From contig NC_090698.1 in the NCBI RefSeq assembly GCF_040954835.1, positions 34,277,501 to 34,341,500 on the forward strand: a DNA stretch of 64,000 nt, written 5' to 3'. The notes beneath the pieces were generated by a model. It saw nothing but the letters and a program-made list of their open reading frames with translations, was not told where the DNA came from and made no database searches. Position 1 is the stretch's first letter. Every line of letters starts with the position of its first letter. This document shows positions 46,051-56,138 of the stretch, piece after piece. The DNA is from Lepisosteus oculatus. Lineage: Eukaryota > Chordata > Actinopteri > Semionotiformes > Lepisosteidae. Position numbers and translations under genes: made by a program.

Positions 46051-46979
46051 TTCAGAGCTCCTTCTCATTCTATTGGCAGATTAGGGGCCTCCAGTATGAG
46101 CTGCCACTTACTCCATCTAGCAGCAGTAACTTGACTTACAAGGTTGAGAGATAACAATGTATATACAGCATGAGGACATCTCACTATTAATTGTTGATCT
46201 AGTACTATACCATTTACAGCTTGCACTGCGAAGCAGACAGCCTGAACTGCTCGCAAGCAAGGTCCCTATCCCTTAGCTACATCAAGGGGGCATGAGTAAT
46301 AACCTACCTGTCTATATCTGCCCCCATGTTCCTGAGTTAGAATAGCAGTCCAATACCCATTTTTCTCACTTACAGGTAAAAAGCCTGATCCGTCTGAGGG
46401 AACCCCAGTGCAGGAGCTCACTGCAAGAGAGCTTTCTTTAAATCCTTATAAGCCTCTTCAGCCTTGCAAGGCCATGGAATGGAGTCATTAGGTTTCCCTG
46501 CCCTCTTCAACAAATCAGTTAATGGTTTAGCTCTTTCAACAAAAGCATCCACCCAATTCCGATTTAAATTGCACAGGCCCAAGAAGGAGCGCAGCTCCCT
46601 GACAGTCTCTGAGGGGGTGAGTTTTAATTGCTTTTAATTGCTTTTTGCCACCGCCCACTACAAATGCGAACCAGTCCTGCACCTCTTGGTGCAGGGGCAC
46701 TGACCAGAACCCGTTAGCCATGTCAATCACTGAAAATTTCTTATGATCAGGGTTTAACAGCTGAAAAATTGTGGATGGGTCTGCTACCAGGGGTGCCAGT
46801 CTGTAAATATATTTGTTAGCTTCAGAATAGACCACAGTGAAGCGCCAGGCCCCGCTGGCTTTCTTTACTGGCCAAATAGGACTGTTGCTGGAGCTATGAG
46901 TGCGCCTAATGATTCCCTGTTTTAACAGTTTTTGCACAATGGGCCAAATTCCCTCTTCAGCTCCTTTCCTTATCTTATA
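46051..46979 (-). pseudogene. ERV2 reverse transcriptase, palm partly deleted
   Basis: The minus frame starting near 46979 has GAEEGIWPIVQKLLKQGII, SSNSPIWPVKKASGAW and VIDMANGFWSVPLHQEVQDW (first catalytic Asp). After FVVGG it jumps to the connection part (THPLRDCQG), so the segment with the catalytic YxDD is missing. Further stops and frameshifts follow to 46060. The N-terminal residues of the same domain lie on the other side of the LTR-X insertion at 48410. Confidence 0.85.
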
Positions 46980-48409
46980 TGTGTAGTGTGCTCTCACGAG
47001 GCACCAGTTCTGTAGGGGTTTGGGCATTTACTGGGACATTAATTAATTGCAGTAAATCACAAAATGATTCTTTTAATGGCTTTAGAATCCAACCTTGCGG
47101 TATAACTCAACGCACACACACAGGTACTAATACAAGAGGATACATTTATTAATACATAGAATATGCATGTAAACCTAACAGATCTTATTGTGAGGGTTAT
47201 CGAATACAAAAGGTATATATTCATTCAGTTACAAAGAGTTACACGTATTAAGAGGACATACGTTCGGTATATCATTCATTTAGACCATTTCGTAAATGAA
47301 CTTGGTTATAACTTCTACATTAGATACTCAAAACATGTACATAACTCTTAGGAATTAAATTGATATCAACTGGTTGGGATAACAATTGAATTCTCGAGCA
47401 GTATTGCAGTGAAGTTGAATACTCATCCAATCTCTGGGGATTCAGATCTCCTGCGGACACAAAGAAACAGTTGCAGGCTTGTTGCTGTCCAATCCATGCT
47501 CTCTGGCTCGGTGCTAGGCTGTGCTGTGCGGCTTGCGACGGTGTGCTGCTGATGCTCTCTGACCGGCTAGTTAGTGTTGGCTTTAACTAGCAAAGTTTGT
47601 GCACTGGAGAAAAGATGACTGTGGGTCCCAGCAGGTCAGGAAGAGGACCGGTTTGTTCCTGATGAAGCGCTAGTTCTGAATAGTGATTCAGCTGTCCACA
47701 GTTCCGAACCTGTTCACGAGGCTTGCTGCTGATGCTAACCTCGGGTGGATCTTTTGGTTACTCGTGGCAACCTCCGCTCTCGACTTTTAGAACAAAGGAA
47801 AGTTCTGGCACTCGGACACACTGGCCGTTATGTGGTTGTCCGGGCTGAGTCTCAGGATGGTCAGGAGGTGCGCTGCGAGATTGTCCTGCCCTTGGGAGCC
47901 TTTCTGCTCCTGGGTTGTCCTGCTCTGGAATTGTTTAGAATAGTCTCACACCCCTGGAATTCTCCTTAGAATTCTCCTACTGGAATAGTCCTACAGGCGC
48001 TCTGTGTTGCCTGTTTTTACCTGGAGGAACTTCAGCTCGTTCATTGGCTGAAAGTTTCATGGGCATCAGAGACCCATGTGGGTTACTCGGCCCTACCAGT
48101 CCCTGATTGGTTGATCAAGGTGAGATATGTCACTTACTCCTGACACTTAGGAATGCACTCCAGATGTCCATCTGGCACTCCCTAGACAGATAGGTGCCAA
48201 TGGATGACCATGGATCAAGATAGCCAGGCTTAGCTAAGTGCATCCCCATTTGGGAGCTGTCCCTTATCAAAAGTAAACATCTTTAAATCAGCCTGCATGA
48301 ATAGCTTCTCTGTGGCTGCACCACAGAGATGAAGAGAGAAGAGAGAGGCCTCATTTGGGAAAGCACAGCAACACTTAATTCTGTCTTATTAACAAGCATT
48401 GCCGCTACG
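46980..48409 (-). repeat. LTR-X, copy 2: solo LTR inserted in ERV2 pol
   Basis: Same 1.4-kb LTR as 30305-31665: the tgtgtagtgtg left edge, the aataaa signal on the minus strand near 47148 and the ctctgtggctgcaccacaga region. Flanks tata (46976-46979) and tatg (48410-48413) fit a 4-bp target duplication with one change. The ERV2 frame on either side is in the same phase once the insert and one flank copy are ignored, which supports a simple insertion. No internal retroviral genes are present. Confidence 0.78.
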
Positions 48410-49490
48410 TATGGTTTAGTGTATGGGGGTGGTTTTCCCATAAACTTAGCTAGTTCCTTATCCAAAAGGCCACACTCATCCTTATCTTTAGTCCAAATTG
48501 GATGATTTTTTACTTCGTCTTTCTGAAGAGACCAGATGTTAATATTGACCTGCCCTTCTTGGACCGTCAGAGTGACTAAAAGACATTCCCATTTGAACTG
48601 TGCGTACTTTTGCATACATAGTTCTCTCAATTTTTCTTTCCTCGTCAGCAATCTCTTCAAACGGTTTACTGTATTAGTAGAGAGATCAGGGTACCGAAGC
48701 TGCAATGCTTTAGCTATATCAGGTTTTAAACCATTCAAGAACAGCTGTTTAATTACTGACGCTCTTTGTTCCATAAAATCGTTCTCTTCATCTTCTAGTC
48801 CTGAAAATTCCACCCATGAATTTGTAAATCTTTCAATATAATCTGACACATTGTCAGATTCTTTTTGTTTGCAGGCAGACATTTTTCTCCAATCAGTTTT
48901 GGGTGGATACTGACCGCGCAGCCAATTTTTCAAATATTCCCAATCTCCCCCTCCTCTATTTTTGAATAAATTTATAATAGTTTCAGCCTCCTTTCCCCCA
49001 GCTCTCCTTAAAATCATTGTCGCAGTTAGAGGGGTAATACCGAAAGTATCTTTGAGCTCCATCAAAGCTCTCCAAATTTGTTGCATACCGTTTTTAGGGT
49101 GTGGGACCTCTTTTGCCCACCAATCTATATCTTCGGGTTTTGGGGAACTAGTCTTTTTTCTATTCCCACCACACCTGAATCGCCATGTTCTAATACTAGT
49201 GGAAGTTAGAGGATCATCTTCGTCAGAATTCTGGTCCCCACTCAGTGTTACAGTTATACCAGATCGCTCTCCACGGGTATAAGGGGTATCGGATAAAGCT
49301 GTGCTTCCCCCTTTTGTATTTTACCCGGAGATCCTCCTGGGGATCTCGAGGGTCAGGGCTATCATCAGTCAATCGAGAAAACTGTTCCCACCAGTCTCGG
49401 TAGGGATCCCCGCTATTGTCTTGCAGTATGGTAGGATATAATTTAGCTAAGGCTGGAGTCAAGGGGGTGGCCAGCTCCCCTCTCTCCGTC
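48410..49490 (-). pseudogene. ERV2 gag capsid, fused to the RT N-terminus
   Basis: The minus frame 49086-48410 gives a capsid-like helical protein (LKDTFGITPLTATMILRRAG, then a KESDNVSDYIERFTNSW segment resembling the major homology region). After about residue 175 it passes directly to HPIWTKDKDECGLL, the start of reverse transcriptase. Nucleocapsid Cys-His boxes and protease are therefore absent, an apparent in-phase deletion. Upstream (49490-49090) lies the PKPEDIDWWAKEVPHPK block shared with ERV1 gag, with a frameshift near 49223. Confidence 0.8.
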
Positions 49491-49550
49491 CGTGCATAAA
49501 CCCTACTTTATCAACTTCTTCAGCTAATCTCTTTACCTTTTCTTCTAACT

Positions 49551-50998
49551 CAGTGGTTCTCAAACTGTGGTACGCGTACCGGCAGTGGTACGTGGCGTGC
49601 CACCAAGTGGTACGCCAAATGACCCTGGAGCTGTGTCCTGTGCGCTGTAAAATCGGGACAGGTTTTCATATTTTGTATTTTAATACGTGTCGAATACGCA
49701 GCCTACGTTCTACGATACAGTGCGCGCTAATACTTCAGTGGACACAAGAGATACTCTGTAATTCTATACCACTCTATAGGAATGCGTGCTACGGATGCAA
49801 ATGACCAATTGTATTTAAAAAAAAGCTACTGTATCTCCAGCAAATAGGGAGAAAGGAGAATGTGCGTGATTTTGGAACAATGCTAACGTTGTAAACACAG
49901 GAATACATAGAAATACGTGTTACGAACGCAGGTAATCTTGTGAGCACACGAAAGCGTAATAACAGAAAAATATTTAAGAACTGTTCTAATTTGAGAAAAA
50001 TACAACGAGCATCTCTGTGTTTCGCTCCCATGCGCATGAAATAAAAACTTTAAATAAATACGGAAATAAAAACGGAAACGCGGAAAAATGCAAGCTTGCG
50101 GATTGCTAAAGCAGGTAAGCTACACTATTTTTGAAGAACCTTATTTACCGTTGGCAAAAGAGTTGACACGTATTATGTGTAGAGAAAAAGCTGCTAAGCA
50201 GCTCGACCTGCTGTCCACCTCCCCCTGAAAGACAGTCATTCATAGAATTATTGAAATTAAGGATTATATCAAAAGTATACTCATAGAGCGCTTTAAGATG
50301 AGCAGATGTTTTTCACTGCAATTAGATGACTCTGTAGTCGATTTGGCCAATTTGCTTGTTTACGTTAGATATGAGTTTGAGGGTATGTCCCAGGAAGACT
50401 TTCTGTCCTGTAAACCGCTACCAACAGGAACTACAGGAGAGCACATATTTCAGCTTCTGAATGAATTTATCGAAGAGAATGGCCTCGACTGGATAAAATG
50501 CGTCTGAGTTTGTACAGACGGTGCTAGAGCAATGACAAGCCGAAATAACGATGTAGTTGCCGAAATAGAAAGGTTGCTCCAGAAATTAATGTACGCATTA
50601 CAACATCCACAGCGAGACCTTTGCCGTCAAGAAAATGCCTGACGATTTAATATCTGTTAGACTCTGTTGTGAATTGTATCAAGGCTCGAAAAATTAATTC
50701 ACATCTGCTGTGCTCAACTAAACAGGCTCACCCCTCTCACTGAAATGGTGTTTTTTATTAGTTGTTGTTAATGTTTTTTTTTTAAAAACACTTTGAGAAG
50801 CCACCTTTAAAGGTGCTATATCAAATTAAGTTTATTATTATAATATTTATTATATGTATGTGTGAGTGTGTGCATGCGCGCTCATGTTGGTCATTGAGAA
50901 TTTCTGGGGTTCCTATGAGAAGATGACTTGTAGGTGGTACTTGGATGTTTTGGTTGGATTAGGGGTGGTACTTGGTCCAAAAAGTTTGAGAACCACTG
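49551..50998 (+). mobile_element. hAT (Charlie/ZBED-like) transposon inserted in ERV2 gag
   Basis: Terminal repeats cagtggttctcaaac and gtttgagaaccactg, and an 8-bp target duplication ttctaact at 49543-49550 and 50999-51006. The plus frame 50298-50507 has SRCFSLQLDDSVVDLANLLV, followed after a stop by VCTDGARAM with the catalytic Asp. Same family as 33974-35345, which is in the opposite orientation. It is internally deleted and non-autonomous. Confidence 0.93.
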
Positions 50999-51006
50999 TT
51001 CTAACT

Positions 51007-51380
51007 GATCTCTCTGTCCTAACAACTCATCTTTTGTTTAGTGTTGCTAATTTTTCTTGCAATTCTCTTTTTCCAACCTCCCAGTCTGATCGCTCTTTAG
51101 TTCCTGTATAGTATCACAGATGCCTTCCTAACACCAGCGCTTCTCTCACATCCTGACCTTTCTCCCAGTATTCAAACACTTTTCTATAAGCTGCAACATC
51201 CCACACACCCTCTGGCAGACTTAACTTTTTCCTCAATTTTTTTTCAGTTTCCTTCAACCTATTCTCCTTACTCACATAATCTGATAGCTGTACTATCGTC
51301 TCATCAGACCACTTTTTAGCCATTCTGAGAACAACAATGGAACAACAATGAAACGATAAAACACCGAAGCGCACCTGGGC
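51007..51380 (-). pseudogene. ERV2 gag N-terminal part
   Basis: The minus frame 51374-51114 encodes MAKKWSDETIVQLSDYVSKE, then Lys/Glu-rich sequence and GVWDVAAYRKVFEYWEKG. It is probably the matrix start, placed just downstream of the leader array. The hAT insertion separates it from the rest of gag. Confidence 0.6.
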
Positions 51381-51424
51381 TTCCCACCAAATAACACGGA
51401 CACTCGCCGGGAGAGAACCGGAAC

Positions 51425-51662
51425 TTACAGCTTCAGATAGAAAATGCCTGCCTGGAACAGAATCGGGCTTTACAGCACCGAACAGAAAATGCCTGCCCGG
51501 GACAGAATCGGGCCTTACAGCACCTAGATAGAGAATGGCTGCCCAGGACAGAATCGGGCCTTACAGTACCTAGATAGAGAATGCCTGCCCGGGGCAGAAT
51601 CGGGCCTTACAGCACCAAACAGAAAATGCCTGCCCGGGACAGAATCGGGCCTTACAGCACTT
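51425..51662 (-). repeat. Tandem repeat array in the ERV2 leader
   Basis: Five units of 45-46 bp, each with aatgcctgcccgggacag and aatcgggccttacagcac or close variants. It lies upstream of gag in retroviral sense, about 230 bp from the 5' LTR. It is comparable in place and unit size to the ERV1 array, with a shared cccggg core. Confidence 0.92.
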
Positions 51663-51893
51663 ACCCACAACAGCACCGGTGCCTCCCTTGGGCCAGGGGA
51701 ATTCCTGCTGGCTCAGCAAACTTACACTTAGGCTGTACATTGCTAGACAAGGGAGCCTCCCCACTACAGCACAAGAGAGTCAGGACTTTTGGAAAGAGGA
51801 GTCCTTACTTCCGATTTTGTGCACAGAATGCCGTCTTGGGTGCTGGATGGGAAAGTGTCGTGTGGTTGGAGTACCCTGCTTGCAGCATGAAAT
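51663..51893 (-). other. ERV2 leader between 5' LTR and array
   Basis: Expected to hold the primer-binding site just left of 51894, but no TGG-starting tRNA complement is obvious. The cttgggccaggggaattcc block is shared with the ERV1 leader. Confidence 0.5.
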
Positions 51894-52220
51894 TATAGAA
51901 ACCAAGCAATTCGAGCCTGAAGCGTTCATTCGTTCAGCCAAGCTTTATTGTATGCGTACAAGGTAGCATCGTAGCTATCGTAGCTCCAAGGGGATATGGT
52001 CCTATAGAACTTAAATATACACCCCCCCCCCCCTCCTCCACCCACCTCCTGTCTTTGATGTAACTGAAGGAAATAGAAACCTTCCTTTGTCATCAGGAGT
52101 TTAGTGTAAACATTCACCATTTGGGGTGGAGGTAAGTACAGGGGGGGGGGGAAACCTCTGTGATCAAGCAGGCGTGATGGTTACAGTTAAGCATGTAAAA
52201 GCTGTTAGCAGGCTCCATCA
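51894..52220 (-). repeat. ERV2 5' LTR
   Basis: A 327-bp LTR homologous to 42249-43027 minus its insert. On the minus strand it begins TGATGGAGCCTGC and holds an aataaagct polyadenylation signal (plus-strand about 51946). A poly-C run at about 52022-52034 and a poly-G run at about 52141-52151 are expanded relative to the other copy. Confidence 0.85.
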
Positions 52221-52404
52221 ATACATAGATCTTTTCACACATGCAGTATTTAGAAAGAAAACAAATCCAGGTTAAAATAACTAACAATGTCAGCCGCTGG
52301 TAAAAAGACTTTTGTGGTCTGGCCAAACAGGTTTGACTAGGTTGCTATCGATTAAAACAAGGACCTACTCAGGCGAGACTTCTTTGGGACCTTCATTACG
52401 GTGG

Positions 52405-52626
52405 TGTCACGACCACCAGCCAGCTGAGATCAACACGTAAGCGAGCCAATCAGCACCAGCAGCGGATTACTACTAACAAGCGCCGCCGCACGAGTTAACA
52501 CACCTGCAATTGCTCTACTGTGCGGCACGCCGGGTTATTTATACCATTCTTACCTGATTCCCGTTGCTCGGTATTGAGTTCTCTACTTGTTGCTCAGCCT
52601 AGCGTTCTTACCCCTTTTTTTGCCTG
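52405..52626 (+). repeat. Gypsy chromovirus 5' LTR, 3' part deleted
   Basis: Begins TGTCACGACC and agrees with the start of the 3' LTR (55625-55845) except for two substitutions. It breaks off at cttttttttgcc-like sequence and passes directly into pol. The 5-bp target duplication ggtgg lies at 52400-52404. Confidence 0.9.
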
Positions 52627-53276
52627 TGATCCTGGGCCTTCCCTGGCTCAAAAAGCATGATCCCCACATCTCCTGGGCCAAGAATCAGATCATTGCCTGG
52701 AGCCATGCCTGTCGTGACAACTGTTGTCGTCCTCCACTCAAGGTTGCTGCTGCAGTAAACCTCTTGGAAGAACACTCTATTATTCCCCCCCAATATGCAC
52801 GTTTGAAGCAAGCCTTTGACAAACAGAAAGCTCTATCGCTCCCCCCTCACCGCACCTATGACTGTGCAATAGATTTGCTTCCAGGAACACTCCCACCTAA
52901 AGGACGGATCTACCCTCTCACTCAGACAGAGAATGAAGCCCTGCAGGATTATATCAAGGAGGCCCTGAATTCTGGTTTTATTCGTCCCTCTTCATCCCCA
53001 GCCTGTGCTGGGTTCTTCTTCATAGGGAAGAAGGACGGCTCCTTGAGGCTGTGTATTGATTACAGAGGCCTGAACTCCATTACAGTCAAACATCCCTACC
53101 CCTTGCCTTTAATCCCAGCCGCTCTGGAGTCCCTACGTGGAGCGTCCATCTTCTCAAAACTAGATCTACGGGGGGCTTATAATTTAATCAGGATCCGTGA
53201 AGGGGATGAGTGGAAGACGGCCTTTATGACCACGCACGGCCACTATGAATATCAGGTGATGCTTTGGACTCGCTAA
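52627..53276 (+). pseudogene. Gypsy chromovirus pol, part 1: protease end and RT fingers-palm
   Basis: Opens with [17 protein letters not shown], the segment that closes the protease in chromoviruses. RT follows with [37 protein letters not shown] and [15 protein letters not shown] (first catalytic Asp). Two bases are missing near 53256-53262, which shifts the frame and ends this ORF at 53276. Gag and most of protease are deleted together with the 3' part of the 5' LTR. The frame continues in part 2. Confidence 0.92.
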
Positions 53277-54070
53277 TGCCCCGGCAGTCTTCCAATCCTT
53301 CATAAATGACATCTTTAGGGACATTATTGGAAAATTTGTCTTGGTATACTTGGACGACATCCTCATTTTTTCCACCGACCCTCAGGAACATGTCCATCAT
53401 GTCCAGGTGGTCTTGTCCAGACTCATCAACAACCAGCTCTACGCCAAGCTTGAGAAATGCATTTTTCATGCTTCTAAGATTCACTTTCTGGGCTACATTA
53501 TTTCTCCTCTTGGAGTCGAGATGGACTCAGCCAAGGTGGCAGCTATCAATGATTGGCCTGTGCCTCGTAATTTGAAGCAAATCCAACGCTTTCTAGGTTT
53601 TGCCAACTTCTACAGGCGATTCATCCGGAACTTTAGCTCCGTTGTGGCACCCATCACGGCTCTGACCCGCAACTGTCCTAGTCTGGGTAAATGGAATCCG
53701 GAGGCTAACCAGGCATTCCTGCGCTTGAAATGTCTCTTCAACTCTGCTCCTCTCCTACGGCATCCGGATCCCTCCCGGCCTTTCATTGTTGAAGTTGACG
53801 CCTCTGCCCATGGGATTGGTGCAGTCCTCTCCCAGCGCCTCGAAGAGGATCGCCTTCCTCATCCATGTGCTTTCTTTTCCAAGAAGCTCTCTCCTGCCGA
53901 GGTTAACTACGATGTGGGCAATCGTGAACTCCTAGCTATCAAGCTGGCCCTCGAGGAATGGAGACACTGGCTGGAGGGGGCTCATCACCCCTTTGTCATT
54001 ATCACGGACCATAAGAACCTGTCCTATATTCAATCTGCCAAGCGCCTCAACTCGCGTCAGGCCACTGGTC
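53277..54070 (+). pseudogene. Gypsy chromovirus pol, part 2: RT palm, connection and RNase H
   Basis: The open frame from 53341 starts with [11 protein letters not shown], the catalytic YLDD box, followed by [17 protein letters not shown] and the connection [14 protein letters not shown]. RNase H has [33 protein letters not shown] and [11 protein letters not shown] with its acidic residues. The frame is lost again near 54060-54070 by a small deletion; the true coding sequence continues in another frame toward integrase. Otherwise well preserved, suggesting a fairly young element. Confidence 0.93.
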
Positions 54071-55718
54071 ACTTTTCTTTTCTCGTTTCAATTTTGTTAT
54101 CACTTACACTCCTGGTTCCAAGAATGGGAGGGCTGATGCACTCTCTCGTCTCCATGACCCCCCAGACCTGGACGACACACCTGAACCAATCATCTCTCCC
54201 AACAGAATCGTGGCAGCGATTCATTGCTCCATTGAAGATCAGGTCAGGCGTGCCCTCAATGGAACTACAGTTCCTCTGTGCTGCCCCCCAGATAAGCTTT
54301 TTGTCCCGAACAACTTGCGTTCTGCTGTTTTGCAGTGGGGACATGATTCCCGGTTTGCCGGCCACCCGGGATGCAGACACACTCTTGACCTCCTCACCAG
54401 GGACTTTTGGTGGCCTTCCATGCGATCTGATGCAGCAGAGTACGTCCGGGCTTGCCCGGTCTGTGCCAGGAGCAAGACTCCGCGCTCTAGGAAGGCTGGC
54501 CTCCTTCACCCCCTTCCAATCCCACACCGCCCTTGGTCCCACATAGCTGTTGACTTCATTACGGACCTTCCTAACAGTCAGGGTCATACGGTAATCATGG
54601 TGGTCTCCGATCATTTTTCCAAAGCAGTCCATTTTGTTCCCCTCCCAGCATTGCCCACAGCCCAGGAAATGGCATCTTTGTTTGTACAACAGGTCTTTAG
54701 GATACATGGTTTGCCTGATGACGTTGTCTCGGACAGGGGACCTCAATTTATCTCGGCCTTTTGGAAGGCTTTCTGTCAAACTCTAGGGACTCATGTATCT
54801 TTGACTTCTGGTTATCATCCTGAGGCCAATGGTCAGGTGGAAAGGACCAATCAAAGCCTCCTGACCTTTTTGAGAGCCTTCACCTCGAGTTCACAGGATG
54901 ATTGGTCATCACTACTTCCCTGGGCAGAATATGCCCACAACTCTCTTACCTCCTCCTCCACAGGTCTCTCTCCCTTCCTTTGTTCTTTAGGTTATCAGCC
55001 CACTCTCATCCCTGTCACACCTCCACTCACGGCAGTGCCGTCCGTGCAACAATATATTGCCAAACTGCGAAGGACCTGGAAAATGGGGAGGACAGCTCTT
55101 ATTAAGTCAACCCAGCGCCACGCCAAATTCGCCAACCGACACCGCAGACCAGCCCCTCCTTTTCGGAAAGGAAAGTTTGTTTGGTTATCTACACGGAACC
55201 TACCTATTCATCAGCCTTCCAAGAAGCTTGGGCCTAGATATATCGGTCCCTTCCGGATTCTTTCCCGGATCACCCCGGTTACCTTCCGCCTTGCTCTCCC
55301 CCCTACCCTCAGAATCCACCCCTCATTTCATGTCTCCCTCCTGAAACCTGTTTACCGCTCGCCCCTTGCGGCTCCCCAACATCGCCCGCCACCTCCTCGT
55401 CGCATTCAGGGGTGCCCGGCTTATACGGTCCACAAGATCATTGACTCCAGATGGAACCGCGGTACCCTTCAGTATTTAGTCGACTGGGAGGGTTTTGGTG
55501 CCGAGGAGAGATCTTGGGTTCCAGAGATGGATATTTTGGACCCTACACTAATCAGTGACTTTCACAGGGACTATCCTAATCGGCTGTCTCGGGCGTCGGG
55601 AGCCGCCCGTGAAGGGGGGGGTACTGTCACGACCACCAGCCAGCTGAGATCAACACGTAAGCGAGCCAATCAGCACCAGCAGCGGATTACTACTAACAAG
55701 CGCCGCCGCACGACTTAA
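54071..55718 (+). pseudogene. Gypsy chromovirus pol, part 3: integrase with chromodomain
   Basis: The ORF from 54210 (502 codons) is open to its end. The HHCC zinc-binding part is at about residues 50-85 ([12 protein letters not shown]). The DDE core has Asp in AVDFITDLP (about 116), Asp in VVSDRGPQF (about 175) and Glu in GQVERTNQ (about 211), the D35E spacing. A C-terminal GPRYIGPFRI segment is followed by a chromodomain at about 402-455 (VHKIIDSRW, YLVDWEGFG, SWVPEMDI). The chromodomain targets insertion to modified chromatin in this group (established). The last residues run into the 3' LTR. The gag-pol start is lost, so the element cannot move alone. Confidence 0.95.
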
Positions 55719-56133
55719 CACACCTGCAATTGCTCTACCGTGCGGCACGCCGGGTTATTTATACCATTCTTACCTGATTCCCGTTGCTCGGTATTGAGTT
55801 CTCTACTTGTTGCTCAGCCTAGCGTTCTTACCCCTTTTTTTGCCTTCCTGGAATTCTGCCTGCACCTTTTGCCTTCGGACTTCGGATCTCGTCTCGCCCC
55901 TTGGATTGTTTGCTATCATTGCCTGTTTTGGATTTGACCCTGTAGCTCTCTTTTCGACCACGATTCTGTCTCACGTTTTGGATTGTTCGCCACCAGTGCC
56001 TTTACTGGATCTCGACCTACCTTCTCCTTCGGACTACGACTCAGCTCCTGGATTTGCTCGGTACGTTTACTTACCTCCCTGCGACTCCTGCATCTGCATC
56101 GGATCCTTTACACCTCTACAGAGCAGTGTTACA
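55625..56133 (+). repeat. Gypsy chromovirus 3' LTR (complete)
   Basis: Preceded by the purine tract gaaggggggggtac. It starts TGTCACGACC, ends cagtgttaca, and is followed by the target duplication ggtgg at 56134-56138. It is 509 bp long, of which the first 221 bp are also present at the 5' end. Confidence 0.93.
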
Positions 56134-56138
56134 GGTGG

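Noticed and set aside
51425..51662. Possible CRISPR-like array
   Set aside because: The 45-46 bp units follow each other without spacers.
54069..54779. 236-codon minus-strand frame
   Set aside because: It is the shadow of the chromovirus integrase on the opposite strand.
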